Of a stretch of 7,664 bases of DNA, positions 1-5,611 are shown one piece after another. Positions within the stretch are counted from its first letter, which is position 1; every line of letters begins with the position of its first letter. A program made the position numbers and the translations under genes. The stretch comes from an uncultured Bacteroidales bacterium (GTDB taxonomy: Bacteria > Bacteroidota > Bacteroidia > Bacteroidales > UBA3663). The notes under the pieces were generated by a model. That model saw nothing but the letters and a program-made list of their open reading frames with translations, made no database searches and had not been told where the DNA came from. The stretch lies in the NCBI GenBank assembly GCA_905236195.1, contig CAJOOX010000192.1:1-7664 (forward strand), written 5' to 3'.

Positions 1-694
1 CAACACGACCGGTGGCAACAGTACCACGACCGGTGATAGAGAAGATATCCTCGACAGGCATAAGGAAGGGCTTGTCAAGAGCACGGGGAGGAAGCTGAAT
101 CCAGTTATCAACAGCATCCATGAGCTCCATTACCTTCTCTTCCCATTCGGGCACACCGTTGAGGGCACCGAGGGCAGAACCGCGAATGAACGGGGTGTCA
201 TCCTCGAAGTCATACTGAGCGAGGAGGTCACGCATTTCCATCTCAACGAGGTCAAGCATTTCAGGATCATCAACCTGATCGCACTTGTTGATGAACACAA
301 CGAGACGGGGTACGTTTACCTGACGGGCCAGAAGGATGTGCTCACGAGTCTGGGGCATGGGACCATCAGTAGCAGCAACTACGATGATAGCGCCGTCCAT
401 CTGTGCAGCACCCGTAACCATGTTCTTCACATAGTCAGCGTGGCCGGGGCAGTCAACGTGAGCATAGTGACGATTTGCCGTCTGATACTCAACGTGTGCG
501 GTGTTGATTGTAATACCGCGCTCCTTCTCTTCAGGAGCGTTATCGATCTGATCGAAGGATTTAACCTCAGAGAGGCCCTTCTTTGCGAGCACAGCAGTGA
601 TAGCTGCGGTCAAGGTCGTCTTACCGTGGTCAACGTGGCCGATAGTACCAATGTTTACGTGCGGTTTCGAACGGTCAAATTGTTCTTTTGCCAT
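1..694 (-). CDS. tuf: Elongation factor Tu, partial (N-terminal 231 residues)
   Basis: EF-Tu is the cytoplasmic GTPase that carries aminoacyl-tRNA to the ribosomal A site. The frame from the ATG at 694 begins MAKEQFDRSKPHVNIGTIGH and stays open to the window edge. All G-domain motifs are visible: P-loop GHVDHGKT (residues 19-26), switch I RGITINT (59-65) with the Mg-coordinating Thr62, DCPGH (81-85) with catalytic His85, NKCD (136-139) and SAL (173-175). Domain 2 has just begun (RGTVATGRV). About 165 residues (rest of domain 2 and domain 3) lie outside the window, judged from the usual length near 395. The gene is 70 nt downstream of tRNA-Thr, and no promoter box is visible in between, so it is probably co-transcribed with the two tRNAs, as in the tufB operon of E. 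coli. No Shine-Dalgarno precedes the start; the region is A/T-rich. Confidence 0.98.
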   Translation of the reverse strand, partial: MAKEQFDRSKPHVNIGTIGHVDHGKTTLTAAITAVLAKKGLSEVKSFDQIDNAPEEKERGITINTAHVEYQTANRHYAHVDCPGHADYVKNMVTGAAQMDGAIIVVAATDGPMPQTREHILLARQVNVPRLVVFINKCDQVDDPEMLDLVEMEMRDLLAQYDFEDDTPFIRGSALGALNGVPEWEEKVMELMDAVDNWIQLPPRALDKPFLMPVEDIFSITGRGTVATGRV

Positions 695-764
695 AATCTT
701 ATATATTTTAAATTGTAAATGTTTGTGTCCGAATTGATTCGGGATCTGAAGAAAAACAAAAAAG

Positions 765-836
<72 letters not shown>

Positions 837-846
837 AATAATTTTG

Positions 847-919
847 AGCGGTAAACGAGACTCGAACTCGCAACATTCAGCTTGGAGGGCTGACACTCTA
901 CCAATTGAGCTATTACCGC
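847..919 (-). tRNA. tRNA-Gly (anticodon UCC), with unusual C33
   Basis: A 73-nt cloverleaf: acceptor GCGGTAA/TTACCGC, D arm GCTC-AATTGGTA-GAGT, anticodon stem TCAGC/GCTGA, variable loop ATGTT, T arm GCGAG-TTCGAGT-CTCGT, discriminator U as usual for bacterial tRNA-Gly, CCA not encoded. The seven-base anticodon loop reads CCTCCAA, so the anticodon is UCC (GGA/GGG codons) but position 33 is C instead of the near-universal U. There are also two G-U wobbles, G10-U25 in the D stem and G49-U65 in the T stem. The fold is otherwise complete, so I call it a functional gene and flag the oddity. It is the first tRNA of the tRNA-Gly/tRNA-Thr/tuf transcription unit. Confidence 0.95.
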
Positions 920-1025
920 AAGTCTGAGTGTGGAGCGTTGGCGCCTTACCTCCATCGTTGCGCCAAAGTCGCATGCACCCACAAACTCTTCGAGAGCTTC
1001 TCATGAGCCACATCGTGAGATTTGC
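920..1025 (-). promoter_or_regulatory. Possibly structured leader RNA upstream of tRNA-Gly
   Basis: Roughly 105 nt would be transcribed between the predicted start and tRNA-Gly. I see no credible gene in it. On the minus strand it holds a perfect 7-bp stem (966-960 with 944-938, TTGGCGC/GCGCCAA, 15-nt loop). Five loop bases, TGGAG (954-950), are complementary to CTCCA at 935-931 just outside the stem, giving a possible loop-tail interaction. Further upstream an 11-bp pairing joins 1031-1021 with 985-975. Its only non-Watson-Crick pair is G-U in the minus-strand RNA (A-C on the other strand), but its outer part overlaps the promoter. It encloses the small hairpins 1020-1016/1003-999 and CTCT-CGA-AGAG near 996-986. 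This may be only a tRNA 5' leader; any regulatory role is inference. Confidence 0.4.
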
Positions 1026-1030
1026 GGGTG

Positions 1031-1062
1031 CAAAGATAACACTTATTTTTCAAACACACAAA
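1031..1062 (-). promoter_or_regulatory. Promoter of the tRNA-Gly/tRNA-Thr/tuf unit
   Basis: On the minus strand TTTG at 1062-1059 (-33 element) is followed by exactly 20 bases and then TATCTTTG at 1038-1031 (-7 element). This is a full match to the Bacteroidota primary promoter consensus TTTG-N19-21-TAnnTTTG. It lies 76 bases past the end of hpf, so the tRNA/tuf unit is transcribed separately from xer-hpf. The predicted start is near 1025-1027. Confidence 0.8.
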
Positions 1063-1088
1063 TTTTTCGGGGACTTTTTTTGTATTTT

Positions 1089-1119
1089 GGCGCATTTTTT
1101 TTCAAAAACGCCGTTTTTT
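1089..1119. terminator. Terminator-like A/T-rich hairpin between hpf and the tRNA promoter
   Basis: GGCG (1089-1092) pairs with CGCC (1109-1112) and the adjoining T and A runs pair too, with a 2-base bulge. A GTTTTTT run follows on the plus strand. Read as RNA, the best hairpin-plus-U-tract is therefore on the plus strand, although no plus-strand gene lies upstream. On the minus strand, where hpf ends, only a weaker fold (AAAAAC-GGC-GTTTTT, 1119-1105) uses its own T run as the 3' arm. It may end hpf transcription or block antisense reading; the direction is unresolved. Confidence 0.25.
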
Positions 1120-1138
1120 GCTGTCTTTCGTTAGCAAA

Positions 1139-1435
1139 TCAGCCCTGTTTTTTCTCTTTTGCGCGTTTCAACTGACGTTCCAGAGCCTCGGTTGCCTGCG
1201 ATACGGCATCCTCATAAATCTCAGCGGTCTTCGATACATATATGCTCTGGTCGCCCACCAGCAGCTTAATACCGATTTCCTTGTTGGACTTGTCGGTCGC
1301 ATTGATTACCTTAAGCTGAACCTCGGCGGCACGGATGTTGTCGGCAAAGCGTTCCAGCTTACCCAGTTTCTTGCGGATGTAGGCGTTTACACTCTCACTT
1401 GTGTCAAAATTGACGGATTGAATGGTGATTTCCAT
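1139..1435 (-). CDS. hpf: Short-form ribosome hibernation promoting factor (HPF/RaiA family)
   Basis: A 98-residue protein of the HPF/YfiA family. These proteins bind the 30S subunit in the mRNA/tRNA channel and hold idle ribosomes during slow growth. The start MEITIQSVNFDTSESVNAYI, the segment KLGKLERFADNIRAAEVQLKV and the lysine/arginine-rich end LERQLKRAKEKKQG fit the beta-alpha-beta-beta-beta-alpha fold. The length (E. coli HPF is 95) and the absence of a C-terminal dimerisation domain mark it as a short form. The ATG lies 3 nt past the xer stop codon. A strong Shine-Dalgarno, AAAGGAGA at 1450-1443 inside the end of xer, sits 7 nt before it. That is unusual for this phylum and suggests independent, efficient initiation on the shared mRNA. 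No promoter of its own was seen. Confidence 0.9.
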   Translation of the reverse strand: MEITIQSVNFDTSESVNAYIRKKLGKLERFADNIRAAEVQLKVINATDKSNKEIGIKLLVGDQSIYVSKTAEIYEDAVSQATEALERQLKRAKEKKQG

Positions 1436-1438
1436 AGA

Positions 1439-2353
1439 TCAATCTCCTTTCTTTTTGAAATTTGTGGCTCGGGGATGAGCCTGTTTGTAATTAGATAATA
1501 TCTCCTGAGGAGTAATGTGCGTATAGACTTCTGTCGAATCGAGGCTCGCATGGCCCATCAGTTCTTTGACTGCCATCAGGTCGGCGCCGGAGGTCAGCAT
1601 GGCGGTGGCAAAGCTGTGGCGCAGTACGTGCGGGCTCCGTTTGGCCAGCGTCGGAATCTCTCCCAGTCTCGCGCGAACAATATTATATAGTTTTTGAGAC
1701 TTGAGGGGATTGCCGTCTCCGTCCACCAGAAACCGTTCGGTCGTACCGGGCGCCACTTCGCGGCGTCTCAACTCAAGATAATGCCGTATCAGCGTTTCCA
1801 GTTCGGGGCCGAAGGGAATCAGTCGTTCCTTGTTGCCTTTGCCCAGTACCTTCAACTGCCTTCCACCCAGATCGATGTCGCTGTCGCGCAGCCCCAGCAG
1901 TTCGGCCCGGCGCACCCCGGTCTGGTAGAGCATGTCAATAATGAGACGTTCGCGCTGTCCTTCGAAATCATCGTCGTAGTCGGCGGCATCAATCACCGCG
2001 TCCATCTGTTCCGCCGTGACCCATGATGGCAGCTTCTTCGGCACTTTGGGCACCCGAAGCAGTTCCAGCGGATTACGGTCGAGGATGCTGCGTTTACGCA
2101 GAAAACGCACGTAGGATCTCAGCGCCGACACACGTTGCTTGATGCTGGACGGCGCATGACGGTCTTCCATCATGGCTTTCATCCAGAGACGCACTGTGTT
2201 CAGGTCGATGGCCTGCGGCGAGAAACTGCCGGTCTCCCGTTTCGAGAAGTCTTCAAACTGTAAAAGAGCATCCTGATAACTAGTACGCGTAAGTTCCGAA
2301 TAATTTCTTTCGTACCTGATATAATCCAAAAAGGAAGCTATCGTCTTATCCAT
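1439..2353 (-). CDS. xerC: Xer-type tyrosine recombinase (XerC/XerD family)
   Basis: A 304-residue tyrosine recombinase of normal Xer length. Residues about 1-90 form the SAM-like core-binding domain (DYIRYERNYSELTRTSYQDA; SIKQRVSALRSYVRFL). Residues about 105-290 form the catalytic domain, in which every active-site residue is visible: Arg148 (TGVRRAEL), Lys172 (GKGNKER), His242 and Arg245 (HVLRH), His268 (GHAS) and the nucleophile Tyr277 (EVYTH). Xer enzymes resolve chromosome dimers at dif late in replication. The sequence alone does not tell XerC from XerD, so the symbol is provisional. No attachment site or cargo is nearby and it shares an mRNA with hpf, so it is a housekeeping enzyme rather than a mobile-element integrase. 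It is the first gene of the unit, about 28 nt behind its predicted transcription start. Confidence 0.93.
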   Translation of the reverse strand: MDKTIASFLDYIRYERNYSELTRTSYQDALLQFEDFSKRETGSFSPQAIDLNTVRLWMKAMMEDRHAPSSIKQRVSALRSYVRFLRKRSILDRNPLELLRVPKVPKKLPSWVTAEQMDAVIDAADYDDDFEGQRERLIIDMLYQTGVRRAELLGLRDSDIDLGGRQLKVLGKGNKERLIPFGPELETLIRHYLELRRREVAPGTTERFLVDGDGNPLKSQKLYNIVRARLGEIPTLAKRSPHVLRHSFATAMLTSGADLMAVKELMGHASLDSTEVYTHITPQEILSNYKQAHPRATNFKKKGD

Positions 2354-2386
2354 CGGTTTCGTGTACTTATTATCAATTTGATGGTG

Positions 2387-2418
2387 CTAAAGTAAGCATT
2401 TTTTCGGACATTTCCAAA
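2387..2418 (-). promoter_or_regulatory. Promoter of the xer-hpf unit
   Basis: On the minus strand TTTG at 2418-2415 is followed by exactly 20 bases and then TACTTTAG at 2394-2387. The -7 box departs from TAnnTTTG at one base (A for G in TTTG, with G following). The predicted start is near 2381, leaving about 28 nt before the ATG at 2353. Confidence 0.6.
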
Positions 2419-2429
2419 TCTTTTCGGAC
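2401..2429. repeat. Direct repeat in the xer/rmuC divergent gap
   Basis: The 9-mer TTTTCGGAC occurs at 2401-2409 and again at 2421-2429. The starts are 20 bp apart, about two helical turns. The first copy lies inside the spacer of the xer promoter and the second just upstream of its -33 box. It could be an operator for a dimeric regulator, but chance similarity in A/T-rich DNA is possible. Confidence 0.35.
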
Positions 2430-2499
2430 TTTTTTTCGTTTTGGGCCGAAGTTTTTGTTTTTTTAGACACTTTCACCCTTTTTTTAATACATTTTTTTG

Positions 2500-2507
2500 T
2501 ATCTTTG
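2500..2507 (+). promoter_or_regulatory. -7 promoter box of rmuC, almost touching its start codon
   Basis: TATCTTTG is an exact match to the Bacteroidota -7 consensus. The ATG of rmuC begins at 2512, only 4 bases after the box, so transcription should start at or within a few bases of the start codon. No TTTG lies at the normal 19-21 base distance upstream; that stretch is T-rich (CCCTTTTTTTAATAC). Confidence 0.6.
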
Positions 2508-2511
2508 CAGC

Positions 2512-3753
2512 ATGCAAACACTACTTTTCATCATCATTGCCGCCCTCCTCTCGTCCACGGTCATCTTCGCCGTCTTCTACTTTCAGGCGAAACGGGATGC
2601 CGTTGTCCGCGTGAACGAAGTCCGCGAGGAGGCCCGGCATACTGCAGAGAAGCAGGAGAACCTCCTGCGTGAACAGTTCGACCGTCAGCTCAAGGCCACC
2701 GTGGCCGAGATGAAGGCCGCCACCGAGGAAATGCTCCACAGGCGTTCCCAGCAACTCACCGACATCGACCAGAAACGGCTCGAATCGCTGCTCACGCCCT
2801 TCCAAAAGAATATAGACGATCTGCGCGCCTTTGTCGACAGGAGCGACAAGGAGAACACCTCCCGCATCACCCGTCTCGACGAGGCAATCAAACTCACCCT
2901 CCAGCAGACCCTCAATCTCGGCAACAGCGCCGACCGTCTCGCCAACGCCCTCACCTCCGAAAACAAGACGCAGGGAAATTTCGGAGAGATGCGCCTCACC
3001 CAGCTCCTTCAGGACATGGGGTTCACCGAGGGCGAACAGTTCGAAACCCAGAAAACAATGGAGGATCCCCTCACCCGCGAGACCGTCAAGACCGAGGAGG
3101 GACACCGCCTCCAGCCCGACGTTATCCTCCATTTCCCCGACAAACGCGACATCATCATCGACTCCAAGATGTCCATCAAGGACTATGAAAACTACTGCAA
3201 CAGCGATGACGAAAACGCACGTGCCCTCGCTCTCAAGGCCCATATCGCGTCGGTGCGCCGCCATGCCGACGAACTGGCCCGCAAGAACTACTCCCGCTAT
3301 ATCGCCACCGACCACCAGCGCATCGACATCGTCGTCATGTACATGTTCTCGGAGGGCGCCCTTCAACTTGCCCTCTCCAACGATCCCACGCTTTGGAAGG
3401 ATGCATATAACAAAGGAGTCTTCATCACTGGGTCGGCCAACCTCTATGCCCTCCTCCGCGTGCTTGACCTCGCCTGGAAGAACATGTACCAGCTCACCAA
3501 CCAGCACGAAATGATGGAGGCGGCTAACGTCATCATCGAACGTACCCAGGATTTCTACACCCGTCTCTCTGCCCTCGAGAAGACTTTCGACAAGGTGCAC
3601 GACGCCTTCCAGGATCTCAAGACCACGACGGCTCCAGGCGGCAAGTCCCTTCCCACCGCCGCCCACAAACTTCTCTCCTACGGTGCACGCGAGAATCCGC
3701 GCAAAGCCAGAATTCCCAATCCCGACGAGGATCTCCAACTGCCCGTTGAGTGA
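2512..3753 (+). CDS. rmuC: RmuC family DNA recombination protein
   Basis: A 413-residue RmuC protein. Residues 3-24 form one N-terminal membrane helix (TLLFIIIAALLSSTVIFAVF). A long charged coiled coil follows (about 28-150), then the RmuC domain (about 155-370). In it, the family signature GNFGEM (155-160) and the nuclease-like pattern QPDVILHFPD (201-210) plus DSK (217-219) are seen, consistent with a PD-(D/E)XK-type fold. E. coli RmuC limits short inverted-repeat recombination; its biochemical activity is not well defined. I chose ATG 2512 over a TTG 15 bases upstream, because that TTG would put the -7 promoter box inside the gene and spoil the hydrophobic N-terminus. It is transcribed divergently from xer. 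No Shine-Dalgarno is present. Confidence 0.93.
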   Translation: MQTLLFIIIAALLSSTVIFAVFYFQAKRDAVVRVNEVREEARHTAEKQENLLREQFDRQLKATVAEMKAATEEMLHRRSQQLTDIDQKRLESLLTPFQKNIDDLRAFVDRSDKENTSRITRLDEAIKLTLQQTLNLGNSADRLANALTSENKTQGNFGEMRLTQLLQDMGFTEGEQFETQKTMEDPLTRETVKTEEGHRLQPDVILHFPDKRDIIIDSKMSIKDYENYCNSDDENARALALKAHIASVRRHADELARKNYSRYIATDHQRIDIVVMYMFSEGALQLALSNDPTLWKDAYNKGVFITGSANLYALLRVLDLAWKNMYQLTNQHEMMEAANVIIERTQDFYTRLSALEKTFDKVHDAFQDLKTTTAPGGKSLPTAAHKLLSYGARENPRKARIPNPDEDLQLPVE

Positions 3754-3767
3754 GAAATTTCTCAACG
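3744..3767 (+). other. Hairpin over the rmuC stop codon
   Basis: CGTTGAG (3744-3750) pairs perfectly with CTCAACG (3761-3767) around a 10-base loop that holds the TGA stop (3751-3753) and the palindrome TGAGAAATTTCTCA. No T run follows directly, so it is a weak candidate for a terminator and may serve as a 3'-end stabiliser. A second small hairpin, AAAAC-TGCCC-GTTTT (3787-3801), lies just downstream. Confidence 0.35.
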
Positions 3768-3857
3768 AATGGGTTTAAATCCTTTTAAAACTGCCCGTTT
3801 TTGAGGAAGAAATGTTAAATCTTGACTAAATTTTAACTTAAATCCAAAACTAAGTGT

Positions 3858-3865
3858 TATCTTTG
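3858..3865 (+). promoter_or_regulatory. -7 promoter box of the HtrA protease gene
   Basis: TATCTTTG matches the Bacteroidota -7 element exactly. The -33 element is poor: no TTTG occurs at 19-21 bases, and the nearest T-rich tetramer is TTTT at 3831-3834. Transcription would start near 3869-3871, giving a leader of about 45 nt. A small hairpin, GTCG-A6-CGAC (3868-3881), would sit at its very 5' end. Confidence 0.6.
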
Positions 3866-3913
3866 CAGTCGAAAAAACGACAAAACAATAACATTTAATT
3901 TAAGATATAAGTT

Positions 3914-5413
3914 ATGAACACTAATTTCAAAACCTTCGCCGCCACCCTGTTGGTGAGCGCAGCTACAGCCTTTGGAACGTATTGGTTCCTGGCCCGCACA
4001 GACCATGCAAATGCTCAGGACAACCTGGCCCTGAACAATGATTCCAACGTCACCAGTGTCGGATATTTCAATACTGTAAGTCACGCTTCCGTCACCGACA
4101 ACGACTTCACCAAGGCTGCCGAGAAGACCGTCAATGCGGTCGTCGGCGTCAAGAACGTACAGACCGTTCAGCAGCGTTATCAGTCGATGGATCCCTTCTT
4201 CGAGTACTTCTTCGGTTATCAGGGCCGCCAGCAACAGCAGAAGCCCCAGACCAAGGAAGGCTACGGTTCTGGCGTCATCATCAGCGAGGACGGCTACATT
4301 GTCACCAACAACCACGTCATCGATGGAGCCGACACACTCACCGTAACGCTCAACGACCAGCGTCAGTTTACAGCTACCCTCGTCGGAACGGACCCCAGCA
4401 CGGATATCGCCCTCCTCAAGATTGAGGCCAACGACCTCCCCACCATTCCCTTTGGCGAGAGCGATGCCCTCAAGGTCGGCGAATGGGTGCTCGCTGTAGG
4501 CAACCCCTTCATGCTCAACTCCACCGTCACTGCCGGCATCGTGTCGGCCAAGGCACGCAGCCTCGGCATGGGTAACGGACAGATGGGCATCGAATCTTTC
4601 ATCCAGACCGATGCCGCCGTCAATCCCGGCAACTCTGGCGGTGCCCTAGTCAATACTGCCGGTGAACTCGTAGGCATCAATACGGCCATCTACAGCCAGA
4701 CGGGCAACTACGCCGGCTACTCCTTCGCCGTGCCCTCCAGCATTGTCCAAAAGGTGGTCACCGACCTCCGCCAGTACGGCGCCGTCCAGCGCGCCATGTT
4801 GGGAGTCGTCATACGCAACGTCGATGCCCAGCTCGCCAAGGAAAAGGGTCTCTCCGTTTCTGAAGGCGTATATGTGGACGATGTCAGCGAGAACAGTGCA
4901 GCCGAAGCCGCAGGTATCCGGAAGGGCGACGTTATCACCGCCGTCAACCACAATGCTGTCAAGACCACCTCACAACTTCAGGAACAGGTGGCACGTCACC
5001 GTCCCGGAGACAAGGTGCTCGTGGAATACCTCCGCGACGGCAAGGCCTCCTCTGTCAATGTCGAACTCAAGAATGCCCAGGGCAATACCGAGGTTATCAA
5101 GAAACGCGACATCAGCGAACTCGGCGCCGAGTTCTCGACCCTCAACCGCGAGGACCAGCTCCGCTACGGCGTACGCCACGGAGTGAAGGTCAAAAGCGTC
5201 AAGTCAGGCTCTGCCTTCGCCAAGGCCGGCATCAAGGAAGGATTTGTCATCCTCAAGGTCAACGACCGCTCCGTCAACTCCGAGAAGGAGCTCAAGGCCA
5301 TCGCCGAAGCCCTCACTTCGCGTCGCGACAACTCCGAGGATCCAGTCATGTTCATTGTCGGTGTCTATCCGCAGGGCAAGACAGCCTACTACGCAGTTGA
5401 CCTCAGCAAGTAG
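3914..5413 (+). CDS. degQ: HtrA/DegQ family periplasmic serine endoprotease
   Basis: A 499-residue HtrA protease that degrades or refolds misfolded envelope proteins. An N-terminal signal sequence (Lys6, hydrophobic about 8-26) ends in an AxA-type site, HANA-Q, suggesting cleavage after Ala34. The trypsin-like domain (about 65-285) has the full triad: His134 (TNNHVI), Asp164 (TDIALLK) and Ser241 (GNSGG). A short Gln-rich stretch (106-109, QQQQ) lies in the LA-loop region. PDZ1 spans about 294-388 and PDZ2 about 400-497, the DegP/DegQ layout. The symbol is by family; DegP versus DegQ is not decided by sequence. It has its own promoter and terminator, so it is a single-gene unit, although an HtrA protease beside the sigma-70 gene is a recurring Bacteroidales arrangement. 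Confidence 0.95.
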   Translation: MNTNFKTFAATLLVSAATAFGTYWFLARTDHANAQDNLALNNDSNVTSVGYFNTVSHASVTDNDFTKAAEKTVNAVVGVKNVQTVQQRYQSMDPFFEYFFGYQGRQQQQKPQTKEGYGSGVIISEDGYIVTNNHVIDGADTLTVTLNDQRQFTATLVGTDPSTDIALLKIEANDLPTIPFGESDALKVGEWVLAVGNPFMLNSTVTAGIVSAKARSLGMGNGQMGIESFIQTDAAVNPGNSGGALVNTAGELVGINTAIYSQTGNYAGYSFAVPSSIVQKVVTDLRQYGAVQRAMLGVVIRNVDAQLAKEKGLSVSEGVYVDDVSENSAAEAAGIRKGDVITAVNHNAVKTTSQLQEQVARHRPGDKVLVEYLRDGKASSVNVELKNAQGNTEVIKKRDISELGAEFSTLNREDQLRYGVRHGVKVKSVKSGSAFAKAGIKEGFVILKVNDRSVNSEKELKAIAEALTSRRDNSEDPVMFIVGVYPQGKTAYYAVDLSK

Positions 5414-5477
5414 TTTTATCGGACCATTTCACTATTGAACCAAATTGTAAAATCGTAAAATAGCTTTTTCATTGTTG

Positions 5478-5510
5478 CCGCATCAGCCTCCGGGTTGGTG
5501 CGGTTTTTAT
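5478..5510 (+). terminator. Rho-independent terminator of the HtrA protease gene
   Basis: CCGCATCAGCC (5478-5488) and GGTTGGTGCGG (5493-5503) form an 11-bp stem around the tetraloop TCCG, followed by TTTTT (5504-5508). The two wobble pairs are G-U only in plus-strand RNA, which supports the plus direction. It separates the protease from the sigma factor gene. Confidence 0.9.
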
Positions 5511-5559
5511 AATTTATCGGCATCGGAATCCAATAAATTTGCGGTTTTTCCGTTTTCTA

Positions 5560-5591
5560 TTTGGAGATATCGTAAAAGTTTGCTATCTTTG
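5560..5591 (+). promoter_or_regulatory. Promoter of the sigma factor gene
   Basis: TTTG at 5560-5563, exactly 20 bases, then TATCTTTG at 5584-5591: a perfect Bacteroidota promoter. The predicted start is near 5595-5597, giving a leader of about 16 nt before the ATG at 5612. Confidence 0.85.
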
Positions 5592-5611
5592 CCCCAAAAT
5601 TCGTACATTCT

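Noticed and set aside
920..1025. A decayed tRNA-Tyr or tRNA-Thr, expected from the E. coli thrU-tyrU-glyT-thrT-tufB order
   Set aside because: No T-arm (GGTTCRA-like), acceptor or anticodon arm can be assembled; the local stems do not form a cloverleaf.
1439..2353. Integrase of a mobile element at tRNA genes
   Set aside because: It has Xer length and motifs, is linked to hpf, and shows no direct repeat of a tRNA 3' end and no cargo genes.
2521..3765. A 414-codon open frame on the minus strand opposite rmuC
   Set aside because: It is a shadow of rmuC codon bias (G/C third positions). The product is low-complexity Gly/Val/Leu/Glu-rich with no recognisable domain, while the plus frame is a clear RmuC.
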